A DNA stretch of 7,598 nucleotides from an uncultured Lachnospiraceae bacterium (GCA_902784025.1 CACZTF010000055.1:1-7598), one strand, 5' to 3'; shown: positions 1 to 6,281, numbered from the stretch's first letter. A program made the numbers and translations. The notes: generated by a model from the letters alone, not told the origin.

Positions 1-1
1 C

Positions 2-757
2 AGAAGAGTATCCGGTAATCTTGAAGGTATACCTTTGATAAAGGGGGCCCAGGAGATGTATGGTGACGGTGATGACATTTTTTCCACCGGAAAAACAGTT
101 GGGGCATATCTGAACGATCTGGGATTTAATGTGGACTTTGCGCCGGTAGCTGATGTGGTCAGCGATCTTAGTGCAGATGTCATTGACGGCAGATCATTCA
201 GCAGTGACCCGAATGAAGTAGCAAAGGCAGTGACAGCTTTCGCTGAAGGACTGGAATCTGAAAATGTATATGCGACATTTAAACATTTTCCGGGACATGG
301 TCCCACAAAAACGGACACCCATAATGATTCCGCCTATGTAGATAAGACGGTAGAGGAGTTGGAAGCGTGGGATCTGATACCTTTTCAGAAAGCAATAGAT
401 GACGGGGCGAAGTTTATCATGATATCTCATACCACCGTTAATGCTTATGACACTGACGGTACGCCCGCAACCCTTTCTAAAGGTGTGATAACTGATCTCC
501 TCAGGGGGAAAATGGGCTATGAGGGTATTGTTGTTTCGGATGCTTTGAATATGGGTGCGATAGCAGATTATTACAGTCCTTCGGAAGCTGCACTCATGGC
601 AGTCAACGCAGGTGCTGATATTCTTCTTGAACCAGCAGATTTTTACTCCGCTTACAATGCAGTACTGAATGCAGTAAAAAACGGGGAAATAAGTGAAAAA
701 AGGATAGATGAGTCGTTAAAGAGGATATTCAATGTTAAGTTCAGCATGGAACAATAA
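2..757 (+). CDS. NagZ-like glycoside hydrolase family 3 protein (beta-N-acetylhexosaminidase), 5'-truncated
   Basis: The frame is open from base 2 to a TAA at 755-757, giving 251 visible residues; the start lies upstream of the window. This is the C-terminal part of the GH3 TIM-barrel domain. Visible landmarks are FAPVADV, the KHFPGHG motif (visible residues 94-100) followed by T-D-T-H (Asp105, His107; the Asp-His dyad used as acid/base by NagZ enzymes), and SDALNMGAI with Asp180 as the expected nucleophile. Family knowledge: NagZ-type GH3 enzymes release terminal N-acetylglucosamine from peptidoglycan fragments or glycoconjugates. The usual Asp after KHFPGHG is Pro here, but the catalytic dyad is kept. 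The protein ends soon after the barrel (RIDESLKRIFNVKFSMEQ), so the extra C-terminal GH3 domain of beta-glucosidases is absent. A signal peptide or lipobox cannot be assessed. Substrate is inferred from the KHFPGHG/DxH signature only. The gene converges on the CLC gene, with a shared terminator between. Confidence 0.9.
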   Translation, partial: RRVSGNLEGIPLIKGAQEMYGDGDDIFSTGKTVGAYLNDLGFNVDFAPVADVVSDLSADVIDGRSFSSDPNEVAKAVTAFAEGLESENVYATFKHFPGHGPTKTDTHNDSAYVDKTVEELEAWDLIPFQKAIDDGAKFIMISHTTVNAYDTDGTPATLSKGVITDLLRGKMGYEGIVVSDALNMGAIADYYSPSEAALMAVNAGADILLEPADFYSAYNAVLNAVKNGEISEKRIDESLKRIFNVKFSMEQ

Positions 758-823
758 ACTTATTTAAGGATCTTACCGGCTTAAGAAACGTTAAGCGCCA
801 TACTGTCTGATGTAAGATGTAAT

Positions 824-861
824 AATAAAGGGATATGAAGTCAGCTTCATATCCCTTTATT
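824..861. terminator. Bidirectional intrinsic terminator between the convergent GH3 and CLC genes
   Basis: A perfect 17-bp inverted repeat, AATAAAGGGATATGAAG at 824-840 and its complement at 845-861, encloses the 4-base loop TCAG. Its outer pairs are A/T-rich, so the RNA read from either strand ends in a U-rich stretch (TTTATTTTA rightward, TTTATTATTA leftward). It lies 66 bases after the GH3 stop and 46 bases beyond the CLC stop, where a terminator shared by convergent genes is expected. The remainder of the 150-base gap shows only a small 6-bp hairpin at 779-796. Confidence 0.88.
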
Positions 862-907
862 TTATGACCGCTAAACCGGGATATCACCGGATGATCGTGT
901 TTTAAGA

Positions 908-2179
908 TCAGTGGGTCTTTCTGTTGATATATTTATTTTCGTATTTTGAGTACATGATCTTCTGGGATTTATAAAGACTGAAATATTCAGACAGAAGATA
1001 GCTGATAGCAATACTTATCAGGCAATAGTACAAAGATGAGACACCAAAAAGCTCTATGGCCAGTAATATTGAAGTGATAGGGCTGTTTGTGACACCGCAG
1101 AAAACACTTACCATACCACAGGCTGCACAAAGAGCCACGGGCATACCAAAAGCAGGTGCAAGGCAACTTCCTATGGTGGCTCCGATACATAGTGACGGAA
1201 TTATCTCTCCGCCTTTGTACCCGCCGCCGAGTGTAATAGCAGTAAATAATATCTTAAGTAAAAAGAAATACCAGGGTACGCTTTCCAGCATACTTTGCGA
1301 AATGAGATTCAGGCCGTTTCCGAGATACTGGCTGCCAAAAGCAAATGAAAGTCCCGTTATGGCCCAGCCTGCTATAAATATCTTTACATAAGGACTTTTA
1401 AAGTAATTTTTTAAAGTTGTATTTATAAAGCTTAACGCGATTACAAATAATATACTCACGGCTGCAAAAATAGCCCCGAGTGCTATAAGTTTAATGCCGG
1501 AGGGAAGGTCAATGGAAGCAACATCGTTAAAAGAAAACCGGATTGCCTCCACGCCCATTGCTTTACTTATACCGCGGGCGATCACTGCTGAAAGAACGCA
1601 TGGCAGCAATGCGGCATAATACATAACTCCCACACTGATAACCTCTAATGAAAAAACTGCAGCAGCTGCAGGAGTTCCGAACATGGCTGAAAAACAAGCG
1701 CTCATTCCGCACATTATGAGAATATGCTTATCCTTGTCATCAAGCTTTAGAAGTCGTCCCAGTGAGTTGCCCAACGATCCGCCTATCTGAAGGGCAGCTC
1801 CTTCACGCCCTGAAGAACCGCCGAACATATGGGTAAGTATAGTCCCGGCAAAAATAAGAGGTGCCATACGAAATGGAAGCTGTTTTCCTGATTGTATGGC
1901 GGAAAGTACAAGATTAGTACCCTGATCCGCTTCCTTCCCGGCCTTTTTATACATAAATACTATCAAAAGTCCTGCAAAGGGAAGGCCGAAAACCATCATT
2001 GGAAAGGATGTACGAAGCTGGGTCACCAGACTGAGTAGATTATGGAATGCAACTCCTGTAAAACCCAGTCCGACACCGAGTATACCGGCTGCGATGCACC
2101 ACTTCCAAAGAGAGTTAATGGCTTTTTTTTCTTTACCCAGGAAAGATTTTATTTTATCCTTATCAAAAAGAGTGTTCAT
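908..2179 (-). CDS. CLC-family anion transporter/channel, possibly fluoride-type (CLC-F-like)
   Basis: This 423-residue integral membrane protein has many hydrophobic segments and no C-terminal CBS domains, as usual for bacterial CLC cores. The gating-glutamate motif is G-R-E-G-A (Glu126) inside THMFGGSSGREGAALQIGG; classical CLCs have GREGP. A second filter segment reads GGGYKGGEIIP (318-328), corresponding to GxFxP of classical CLCs. The usual GSGIP filter is replaced by G-T-N-L (87-90). From memory, GxNL, THLFGGSAGREG and GGxxKGGE patterns mark the clade that contains the CLC-F fluoride/proton antiporters, so fluoride export is possible; chloride or another anion is not excluded. The ATG at 2179 is chosen because GAAGAGG lies 5 bases upstream. 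Longer in-frame starts (TTG at 2254, ATG at 2212) would translate through a palindrome and give an atypical N-terminus. The gene lies downstream of hup on the same strand. I see no fluoride riboswitch in its leader. Confidence 0.93.
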   Translation of the reverse strand: MNTLFDKDKIKSFLGKEKKAINSLWKWCIAAGILGVGLGFTGVAFHNLLSLVTQLRTSFPMMVFGLPFAGLLIVFMYKKAGKEADQGTNLVLSAIQSGKQLPFRMAPLIFAGTILTHMFGGSSGREGAALQIGGSLGNSLGRLLKLDDKDKHILIMCGMSACFSAMFGTPAAAAVFSLEVISVGVMYYAALLPCVLSAVIARGISKAMGVEAIRFSFNDVASIDLPSGIKLIALGAIFAAVSILFVIALSFINTTLKNYFKSPYVKIFIAGWAITGLSFAFGSQYLGNGLNLISQSMLESVPWYFFLLKILFTAITLGGGYKGGEIIPSLCIGATIGSCLAPAFGMPVALCAACGMVSVFCGVTNSPITSILLAIELFGVSSLYYCLISIAISYLLSEYFSLYKSQKIMYSKYENKYINRKTH

Positions 2180-2184
2180 ATCAA

Positions 2185-2191
2185 CCTCTTC
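2185..2191 (-). promoter_or_regulatory. Ribosome binding site deciding the CLC start
   Basis: On the minus strand GAAGAGG is followed by 5 bases (TTGAT) and the ATG at 2179. It is a better match and spacing than AAGG ahead of the alternative in-frame ATG at 2212, and so supports the shorter 423-residue protein. Confidence 0.65.
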
Positions 2192-2206
2192 AGCAATAAT
2201 AAAATA

Positions 2207-2241
2207 CCGCATTTTAGCCTTATTATAAGGATAAAATGCGG
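2207..2241 (-). terminator. Long hairpin between hup and the CLC gene: probable hup terminator or operator
   Basis: The 35-base inverted repeat has 16-base arms with a single mismatch and a 3-base loop; the outer arm is CCGCATTTTA paired with TAAAATGCGG. It begins 33 bases beyond the hup stop codon. Read leftward it is followed by TATTTTATTATT, a U-rich but interrupted tract, so it is a reasonable though not ideal intrinsic terminator for hup. Its centre contains a perfect TATAAT on the minus strand, so it could instead or also act as a regulatory palindrome at a CLC promoter. Confidence 0.6.
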
Positions 2242-2251
2242 CTGTTATAAA
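2222..2251 (-). promoter_or_regulatory. Candidate CLC promoter with its -10 inside the palindrome
   Basis: Reading leftward, TTTATA (2251-2246; 4 of 6 match to TTGACA) is followed after 18 bases by TATAAT (2227-2222; perfect -10). The expected transcript start near 2215 would give a leader of about 35 bases before the CLC ATG. The -35 is weak and the -10 lies in A/T-rich hairpin sequence, so a chance match is quite possible. Confidence 0.35.
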
Positions 2252-2274
2252 CAAATAAAAAACAAAAAAGTTAA

Positions 2275-2568
2275 TTATTTCTTCTTCTTAGGCTTAGTAT
2301 TTACAAGATCCTTTAATGCTTTACCTGCCTTAAATTTAGGTGCTTTGGAAGCAGGGATCTTAATTTCCTTACCGGTCTGGGGATTCTTACCGGTTCTTGC
2401 AGCTCTCTCTGATACTTCAAATGTACCAAAGCCGATAAGCTGAACCTTTTCGCCTCTCTGAAGCTGCTCCTCAACACTTTCGATAAAAGCTGTGAGCGCC
2501 TTCTCTGAATCCTTCTTGGTAAGTCCTGATTTGTCTGCTATAGATGAAATAAGTTCACTTCTGTTCAT
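2275..2568 (-). CDS. hup: HU-family DNA-binding protein
   Basis: The 97-residue protein begins MNRSELISSIADKSGL and carries the HU/IHF signature GFGTFEVSERAARTGKNP followed by QTGKEIKIPAS, which covers the beta-arms that wrap DNA in the minor groove. HU is a homodimeric nucleoid protein that bends and compacts DNA and assists replication, repair and transcription. Length is slightly above the usual ~90 because of a lysine-rich tail (KPKKKK). The start is secure: AAGGAGG (2586-2580 on the minus strand) sits 11 bases before the ATG. It is transcribed leftward from its own sigma-A promoter, divergent from rex, and is followed by the hairpin at 2207-2241. Single-copy non-specific HU is more likely than a sequence-specific IHF, since no partner subunit gene is adjacent. 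Confidence 0.97.
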   Translation of the reverse strand: MNRSELISSIADKSGLTKKDSEKALTAFIESVEEQLQRGEKVQLIGFGTFEVSERAARTGKNPQTGKEIKIPASKAPKFKAGKALKDLVNTKPKKKK

Positions 2569-2615
2569 AGGTTGTTTTTCCTCCTTAATGTGGAATAATT
2601 GTCTATACCTTATTA

Positions 2616-2644
2616 TTTATATATCTTTAGACAGGTTTTGTCAA
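2616..2644 (-). promoter_or_regulatory. Sigma-A promoter of hup
   Basis: On the minus strand a perfect TTGACA (2644-2639) is separated by 17 bases from TATAAA (2621-2616, one mismatch to TATAAT). The expected start near 2609 leaves a leader of about 40 bases containing the AAGGAGG site. The -35 is part of a partial palindrome TTGACA-5-TGTCTA (5 of 6 arm positions match), which may be chance. Confidence 0.82.
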
Positions 2645-2693
2645 TGGAAAAGCCGAAAAAAATCAGTATTTTCGCGCTTTTTGGGGCATTTGT

Positions 2694-2729
2694 CTTTTAC
2701 GTTATAACATTTTATAACATGCGTAAAAG
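2694..2729. repeat. Nested palindrome between the divergent hup and rex promoters
   Basis: An outer inverted repeat CTTTTACG (2694-2701) / CGTAAAAG (2722-2729) encloses, and shares its last G with, an inner perfect palindrome GTTATAAcattTTATAAC (2701-2718) with 7-base arms and a 4-base spacer. The inner element also gives two tandem copies of TTATAACAT. It starts about 50 bases upstream of the hup -35 and ends about 25 bases upstream of the rex -35. With no U-tract or gene end nearby it is more likely a protein-binding site than a terminator. The regulator is unknown. Confidence 0.55.
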
Positions 2730-2754
2730 GTAAATATCAGGAAAAATATATATT

Positions 2755-2772
2755 TTGACATAATAGTAACAA
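2755..2772. promoter_or_regulatory. Candidate Rex operator overlapping the rex -35 box
   Basis: TTGACATAATAGTAACAA has the 7-4-7 layout of the Rex operator TTGTTAAnnnnTTAACAA described for Clostridia. It matches 10 of 14 specified positions: 4 of 7 in the left arm, including TTG, and 6 of 7 in the right arm (GTAACAA). Its position over the -35 and spacer suits autorepression. The left arm is constrained by being the -35 box, which would explain its poorer match. No binding evidence is available. Confidence 0.45.
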
Positions 2773-2783
2773 TGGTATATAAT
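2755..2783 (+). promoter_or_regulatory. Sigma-A promoter of rex
   Basis: A perfect TTGACA (2755-2760), 17-base spacer and perfect TATAAT (2778-2783) make this a full-consensus promoter. An A/T-rich stretch just upstream (about 2741-2754) could act as an UP element. The expected start near 2790 gives a leader of about 30 bases. A repressor-type operator would be expected to restrain such a strong promoter; see the overlapping candidate site at 2755-2772. Confidence 0.88.
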
Positions 2784-2804
2784 GAAACAAGAAATCAATG
2801 AAAC

Positions 2805-2809
2805 GGAGG
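2805..2809 (+). promoter_or_regulatory. Ribosome binding site supporting the TTG start of rex
   Basis: GGAGG lies 10 bases before the TTG at 2820. An ATG at 2810 directly abuts this site, is in another frame and is too close to be used. An in-frame TGA at 2811 blocks any upstream extension of rex, so the TTG is the only start that keeps the whole conserved N-terminus. Confidence 0.75.
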
Positions 2810-2819
2810 ATGAAAGAAA

Positions 2820-3458
2820 TTGGGTCCGAAAAAAAGAATTTCGACAGCCGTGATACACAGACTGCCGAAATATTACAGGCATTTAGGAGAGCTTATTGAT
2901 ACAGGAGTTCAGAGAATATCATCAAGGGATCTTAGTCTGAGGATGAGAGTAACAGCCTCACAGATACGTCAGGATCTGAATCATTTCGGAGGCTTCGGAC
3001 AGCAGGGATACGGATATAATGTAAATACACTATATAATGAGATAGGAAAGATACTGGGTCTTGGGAAAATACATAACATAGTGATAGTGGGAGCCGGCAA
3101 TCTGGGTCAGGCACTTGCGCATTATCAGTATTTCAGACACAGAGGATTTCATATCATAGGTATGTTTGACAAGGACGAAGCGCAGATAGGAAAGAAGATC
3201 GGTGACATAGAGGTAATGGATGTGGACGCTCTTCCTGCATTTTTGAAAGAAAATAATGTTGAGATAGGGGCTATAGCCATACCAAAGTCCGAAGCAAGAC
3301 GCATGGCAGAGATACTTGTGGAAAACGGAGTCAAACAGATTTGGAATTTTGCTCATCTTGATCTGCATCTCGGAGATGATGTTATAGTTGAGAATGTAAA
3401 TCTCACGGAATCTCTGATGAGATTGTCCTTTAGGGCGGCGCTCGAAAAGAAAAAATGA
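2820..3458 (+). CDS. rex: Redox-sensing transcriptional repressor Rex
   Basis: The 212-residue protein has the full Rex layout and normal length. An N-terminal winged helix (about 1-80) contains the recognition region TASQIRQDLNHFGGFGQQGYGY (split here as TASQIRQDLNHF, 45-56, then GGFGQQGYGY, 57-66). A Rossmann NAD(H)-binding domain follows with GAGNLG at 91-96. The C-terminal segment IWNFAHLDL and VENVNLTESLM matches the domain-swapped helix region that joins the dimer. Family knowledge: Rex senses the NADH/NAD+ ratio, binds its operators when NAD+ prevails and releases them when NADH rises, derepressing fermentation and NADH-oxidising genes. The start codon is TTG, forced by an in-frame TGA just upstream. 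The gene has a consensus promoter with a candidate Rex site and ends at an intrinsic terminator. It diverges from hup and precedes nnr, a gene also concerned with nicotinamide cofactors. Confidence 0.97.
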   Translation: MGPKKRISTAVIHRLPKYYRHLGELIDTGVQRISSRDLSLRMRVTASQIRQDLNHFGGFGQQGYGYNVNTLYNEIGKILGLGKIHNIVIVGAGNLGQALAHYQYFRHRGFHIIGMFDKDEAQIGKKIGDIEVMDVDALPAFLKENNVEIGAIAIPKSEARRMAEILVENGVKQIWNFAHLDLHLGDDVIVENVNLTESLMRLSFRAALEKKK

Positions 3459-3468
3459 TCATTTTTCT

Positions 3469-3494
3469 ACACCGGCTTTTAAGTCGGTGTTTTT
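3469..3494 (+). terminator. Intrinsic terminator of rex
   Basis: ACACCGGC (3469-3476) pairs with GTCGGTGT (3483-3490) through 8 pairs, one of them G-U, around the loop TTTTAA, and is followed by a run of five T (3490-3494). It starts 10 bases after the rex stop. The stem is short, so some read-through into nnr is possible. Confidence 0.82.
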
Positions 3495-3541
3495 ATGTGT
3501 TATCGACAGTCATATCGTTCAGAGATCTTCGGAGGTTTTAT

Positions 3542-5113
3542 ATGCACAGGATATATACAGCCCGACAGGCACAGCTTATTGATGAACACACTATAAAAAA
3601 CATAGGTATACCATCGCTCGTACTGATGGAAAGGGCAGCGCTGGGTGTTACAGAAAGAGTTATTGAAGTGCTGGATGGAGATAAAGACCGGCAGGTGATC
3701 TGCGTGTGCGGAAAAGGTAATAACGGTGCCGACGGACTTTGTATAGCCAGACAGCTTAGGGAATTGTCAGCAAATGTAGCTGTTTATATTTGCGGCAGCG
3801 ACAGACAGAAAAAAGACACAGGCTCAAAGAAATCTCTTCTTAAAGGTTCAAGTGATTTTGAAATCCAGCTTGATATATGCAAAAAGACAGGTGTCAGATT
3901 TTTAAGCACTCTCAGGATACCGTCCGGCGCAGTGTTGATAGAAGGGATATTCGGTAACGGGCTGGACAGAGAAATAGGGCAGCCTTTTGCCGGGATCATA
4001 ACGAAGATCAACAGGTCGGATGCTTATGTTATATCTGTTGACATTCCTGCAGGTATAAATGCCGGGACAGGACAGGTTATGGGAACAGCTGTGAGAGCGG
4101 ATGAAACAGTAACCTTTGGCTCCGAACGTCTCGGACATGTCCTGTATCCGGGAAATGAATTTACAGGAAGGCTGAAGGCGGTAAATATAGGGTGGCAGAC
4201 AAATGGTGTGAGCTCAGATGAGATGGATCATTACCTTACTGATAAAAAAGAACTGGATCTCATACCGTATCGTCCATCCAATTCCAACAAAGGCTGTTTT
4301 GGTAATGGTCTTATAGTTGCCGGATCTGAAGAATACGGAGGAGCTCCGGTGCTCTCGGCAGCAGGTGCGTTTATGTCAGGAGCAGGACTGGTCAGGGTTT
4401 TTACACACAAAGACAACAGAAGTGCTGTGCTTGCAAAGATTCCTGAGGCCATAGTCGTAACATATGAAAACATACAAGGTGAAGATATTGAAAAGCTTAA
4501 ATATCTTATAAAAAAGGCAGATGCAATTGTTGCGGGACCAGGAATGGGACAGGATGAAACATCGGAAAATATGGTAAGGATCATTCTGGAAAATGCCGGA
4601 AGTACCCTCATACTGGATGCAGATGGGCTTAATCTTATATCCTGCGGCAGAGTAAAGCCGGTAAAAAGACCGGGGGCTGATATAATAGTAACTCCGCATA
4701 TAAAAGAAGCATCTGCTCTTTTGGGATGCGGTATCGATGATGTGGCCGGAAACATGACGGATTCCTGTTTAAGTTTGCATAAGCTTTTCGGAGCTTATGT
4801 GATACTGAAGAGTTCCGTTACGGTAATGACCGACGGAAGGGACATCTTTATTAATAAAGGCCAGAACTCAGGAATGGCTGTTGCCGGATCCGGTGATGTT
4901 CTTGCGGGTATCATAGGAGGTCTTGCAGGGCAGGGGTTAAAGGGAAAAGAACTAATGACGGCATCGGTATACCTTCATGGAGCCGCCGGTAATAAGGCAA
5001 GGGACAGATACGGAGAATATGGTATGTTGCCCTCAAACATTGCCATCTGTGTCCGAGATGTGTTAAAATCACATGAAGATTCAAAAAAACCGAACGGAGA
5101 AAAAAATGTCTGA
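3542..5113 (+). CDS. nnr: Bifunctional NAD(P)H-hydrate epimerase / ADP-dependent NAD(P)H-hydrate dehydratase
   Basis: This 523-residue cytoplasmic enzyme repairs NADHX and NADPHX, the hydrated damage products of NADH and NADPH. The N-terminal YjeF_N domain (about 1-220) epimerises R and S forms; it shows GNNGADG (59-65) and VDIPAG with Asp167. The C-terminal ribokinase-like domain (about 235-510) dehydrates the S form using ADP. It shows NKGCFGNGLIVAGS (249-262), SGAGLVRV (279-286), AGPGMG (331-336), LDADGLNL (358-365), TPHIKEA (384-390) and AGSGDVLAG (448-456) with catalytic Asp452. Small departures from the usual motifs are NNGADG for NNGGDG and IEGIFGNG for DALFGTG. The ATG at 3542 is chosen because GGAGG (3531-3535) lies 6 bases upstream; an open extension back to 3455 would run through the rex terminator. 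The gene overlaps alr by 8 bases, so the two are surely co-transcribed. I see no strong promoter between the rex terminator and this start. Confidence 0.96.
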   Translation: MHRIYTARQAQLIDEHTIKNIGIPSLVLMERAALGVTERVIEVLDGDKDRQVICVCGKGNNGADGLCIARQLRELSANVAVYICGSDRQKKDTGSKKSLLKGSSDFEIQLDICKKTGVRFLSTLRIPSGAVLIEGIFGNGLDREIGQPFAGIITKINRSDAYVISVDIPAGINAGTGQVMGTAVRADETVTFGSERLGHVLYPGNEFTGRLKAVNIGWQTNGVSSDEMDHYLTDKKELDLIPYRPSNSNKGCFGNGLIVAGSEEYGGAPVLSAAGAFMSGAGLVRVFTHKDNRSAVLAKIPEAIVVTYENIQGEDIEKLKYLIKKADAIVAGPGMGQDETSENMVRIILENAGSTLILDADGLNLISCGRVKPVKRPGADIIVTPHIKEASALLGCGIDDVAGNMTDSCLSLHKLFGAYVILKSSVTVMTDGRDIFINKGQNSGMAVAGSGDVLAGIIGGLAGQGLKGKELMTASVYLHGAAGNKARDRYGEYGMLPSNIAICVRDVLKSHEDSKKPNGEKNV

Positions 5114-6281
5114 TTTTACACGGGCTGTTGTTGACGTAGATTTAGATGCCATTAGACAAAATGTGATCAATATCATGAAAAATGTACCGGATCACGTAAA
5201 GACCATGGCAGTAGTAAAAGCGAATGCTTACGGGCATGGTGATGTGGCTGTAGCCAGGGCAGTATCTGATATTGCAGATCACTATGCCGTGGCGACACTT
5301 CCTGAAGCACTGAATCTCAGAAACAACGGCATTACTAAGCCTGTTCTTATTCTGGGGTATGTATTTCCCCGGGAATATCCGCTGCTGATAGAAAATGATA
5401 TCACTGCTGTATGTTTTGACAAAGAAACGGCCGAGGAATTGTCGTATGCCGCAAAAAAAACAGGAAAGAACGCTCTTTGTCATATAAAAAGTGATACAGG
5501 TATGAGGCGGATAGGTTTTTCACCTTGTAAAGAGTCTGCTGATATCATAAGGGAAATATCCCTTATGCCTCATTTAAAAATAACCGGGATCTTTACACAT
5601 TTTGCAAAAGCCGATTATGCAGATAAATCATCGGCAGATAAGCAGCTTGAGGATTTTAAGATGTTTGTCCGGATGTGTAATGACAGAGGGGTAGAGTTTG
5701 ACGTTGTGCACGCAGCTAATTCTGCAGCTGCCATGGATATGGAATATGCAGCCCTGGATATGGTGAGACTTGGTATCGCGATGTATGGTCTGGAACCATC
5801 CGGTGAGCTCCTGAATAAAACTACTCATCTTAAGCAGGCGTTCAGCCTCAGGGCAAAGATCGTAATGGTAAAGGATGTAGAGCCCGGAGTCGGGATCAGT
5901 TACGGGCATACCTATATTACTCAAAAAAAGACCCGTGTGGCTACTGTTTCCATAGGGTATGGCGACGGTTATCCCAGACGTCTTTCCAATATCGGTGAGG
6001 TTTTGGTATCGGGCAAGAGAGTACCTGTCATAGGACGGGTATGTATGGATCAGTTTATGATCGATGTAACAGATGTACCGGATGCTGTGCGTGGAAATGT
6101 GGTAACACTCACGGGAAGTGACGGTGATGAATTTATAAGTGTGGAAGAGGTTTGTGAAAAAGCAGCCGGAGGATTTAATTATGAATTTGTCTGCGATATA
6201 GGCAAAAGGATACCCAGAAGATATTTCTCAAACGGTAAGTGTGTCGGATGGCATGATGATTATTACTGTAAATGGGACTGA
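5106..6281 (+). CDS. alr: Alanine racemase (PLP-dependent)
   Basis: The 391-residue enzyme interconverts L- and D-alanine and supplies D-alanine for peptidoglycan and teichoic acids. The N-terminal PLP barrel carries AVVKANAYGHG with Lys38 as the Schiff-base lysine. Other conserved sites are MRRIGF (Arg135), FTHFAKAD (His165) and RLGIAMYG (Arg221, expected to contact the PLP ring nitrogen). The C-terminal beta-domain gives SYGHTY with Tyr266 as the second catalytic base, IGYGDGYPR (Tyr285) and CMDQF (Met314, Asp315) lining the dimer active site. All expected catalytic residues are present, so it should be active. The ATG at 5106 has GGAGA 5 bases upstream, and ATGTCTGA overlaps the nnr stop, indicating translational coupling. 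The nnr-alr pairing is common in Firmicutes. A 34-base gap without a terminator leads to the CorC-like gene. Confidence 0.97.
   Translation: MSDFTRAVVDVDLDAIRQNVINIMKNVPDHVKTMAVVKANAYGHGDVAVARAVSDIADHYAVATLPEALNLRNNGITKPVLILGYVFPREYPLLIENDITAVCFDKETAEELSYAAKKTGKNALCHIKSDTGMRRIGFSPCKESADIIREISLMPHLKITGIFTHFAKADYADKSSADKQLEDFKMFVRMCNDRGVEFDVVHAANSAAAMDMEYAALDMVRLGIAMYGLEPSGELLNKTTHLKQAFSLRAKIVMVKDVEPGVGISYGHTYITQKKTRVATVSIGYGDGYPRRLSNIGEVLVSGKRVPVIGRVCMDQFMIDVTDVPDAVRGNVVTLTGSDGDEFISVEEVCEKAAGGFNYEFVCDIGKRIPRRYFSNGKCVGWHDDYYCKWD
5546..5567. repeat. Perfect 9-bp inverted repeat inside alr
   Basis: CATAAGGGA and its complement TCCCTTATG flank the 4-base loop AATA within the alr coding sequence (protein segment IIREISLMP). 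It could form a stable mRNA stem-loop. There is no U-tract, so it is not a terminator. Confidence 0.5.

Noticed and set aside
779..796. GCTTAA-N6-TTAAGC hairpin after the GH3 gene
   Set aside because: A 6-bp A/T-rich stem with no T-tract; the strong hairpin just downstream is the evident terminator.
2180..2254. N-terminal extension of the CLC protein to 2254 or 2212
   Set aside because: The extension translates the hairpin and gives no CLC-like sequence. The ATG at 2179 has the better ribosome binding site.
2180..2274. Fluoride (crcB) riboswitch upstream of the CLC gene
   Set aside because: No conserved crcB motif can be read in the A/T-rich 95-base spacer on the minus strand; it holds only the long hairpin.
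2628..2644. Palindrome TTGACA-5-TGTCTA at the hup -35 as an operator
   Set aside because: Short arms with a mismatch, one of them being the -35 hexamer itself, so chance is the simpler explanation.
2810..2812. ATG as an alternative start for rex
   Set aside because: It is in a different frame from Rex and directly abuts the GGAGG, so it is too close to be used as a start.
3490..3530. A separate promoter for nnr
   Set aside because: Only poor -10 and -35 matches (such as TATCGT) with no good spacing were found, so none is annotated; a weak promoter cannot be ruled out.
3455..3541. N-terminal extension of the Nnr reading frame back to 3455
   Set aside because: It would begin inside the rex stop region and run through the rex terminator hairpin. 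The family N-terminus and a well-placed GGAGG support the ATG at 3542.
4231..4755. 174-codon open frame on the minus strand inside nnr
   Set aside because: It is antisense to a clearly conserved enzyme, has no recognisable domain and looks like a shadow of the real frame. The same applies to the antisense frame at 7069-7581 over the CorC-like gene and ilvN.
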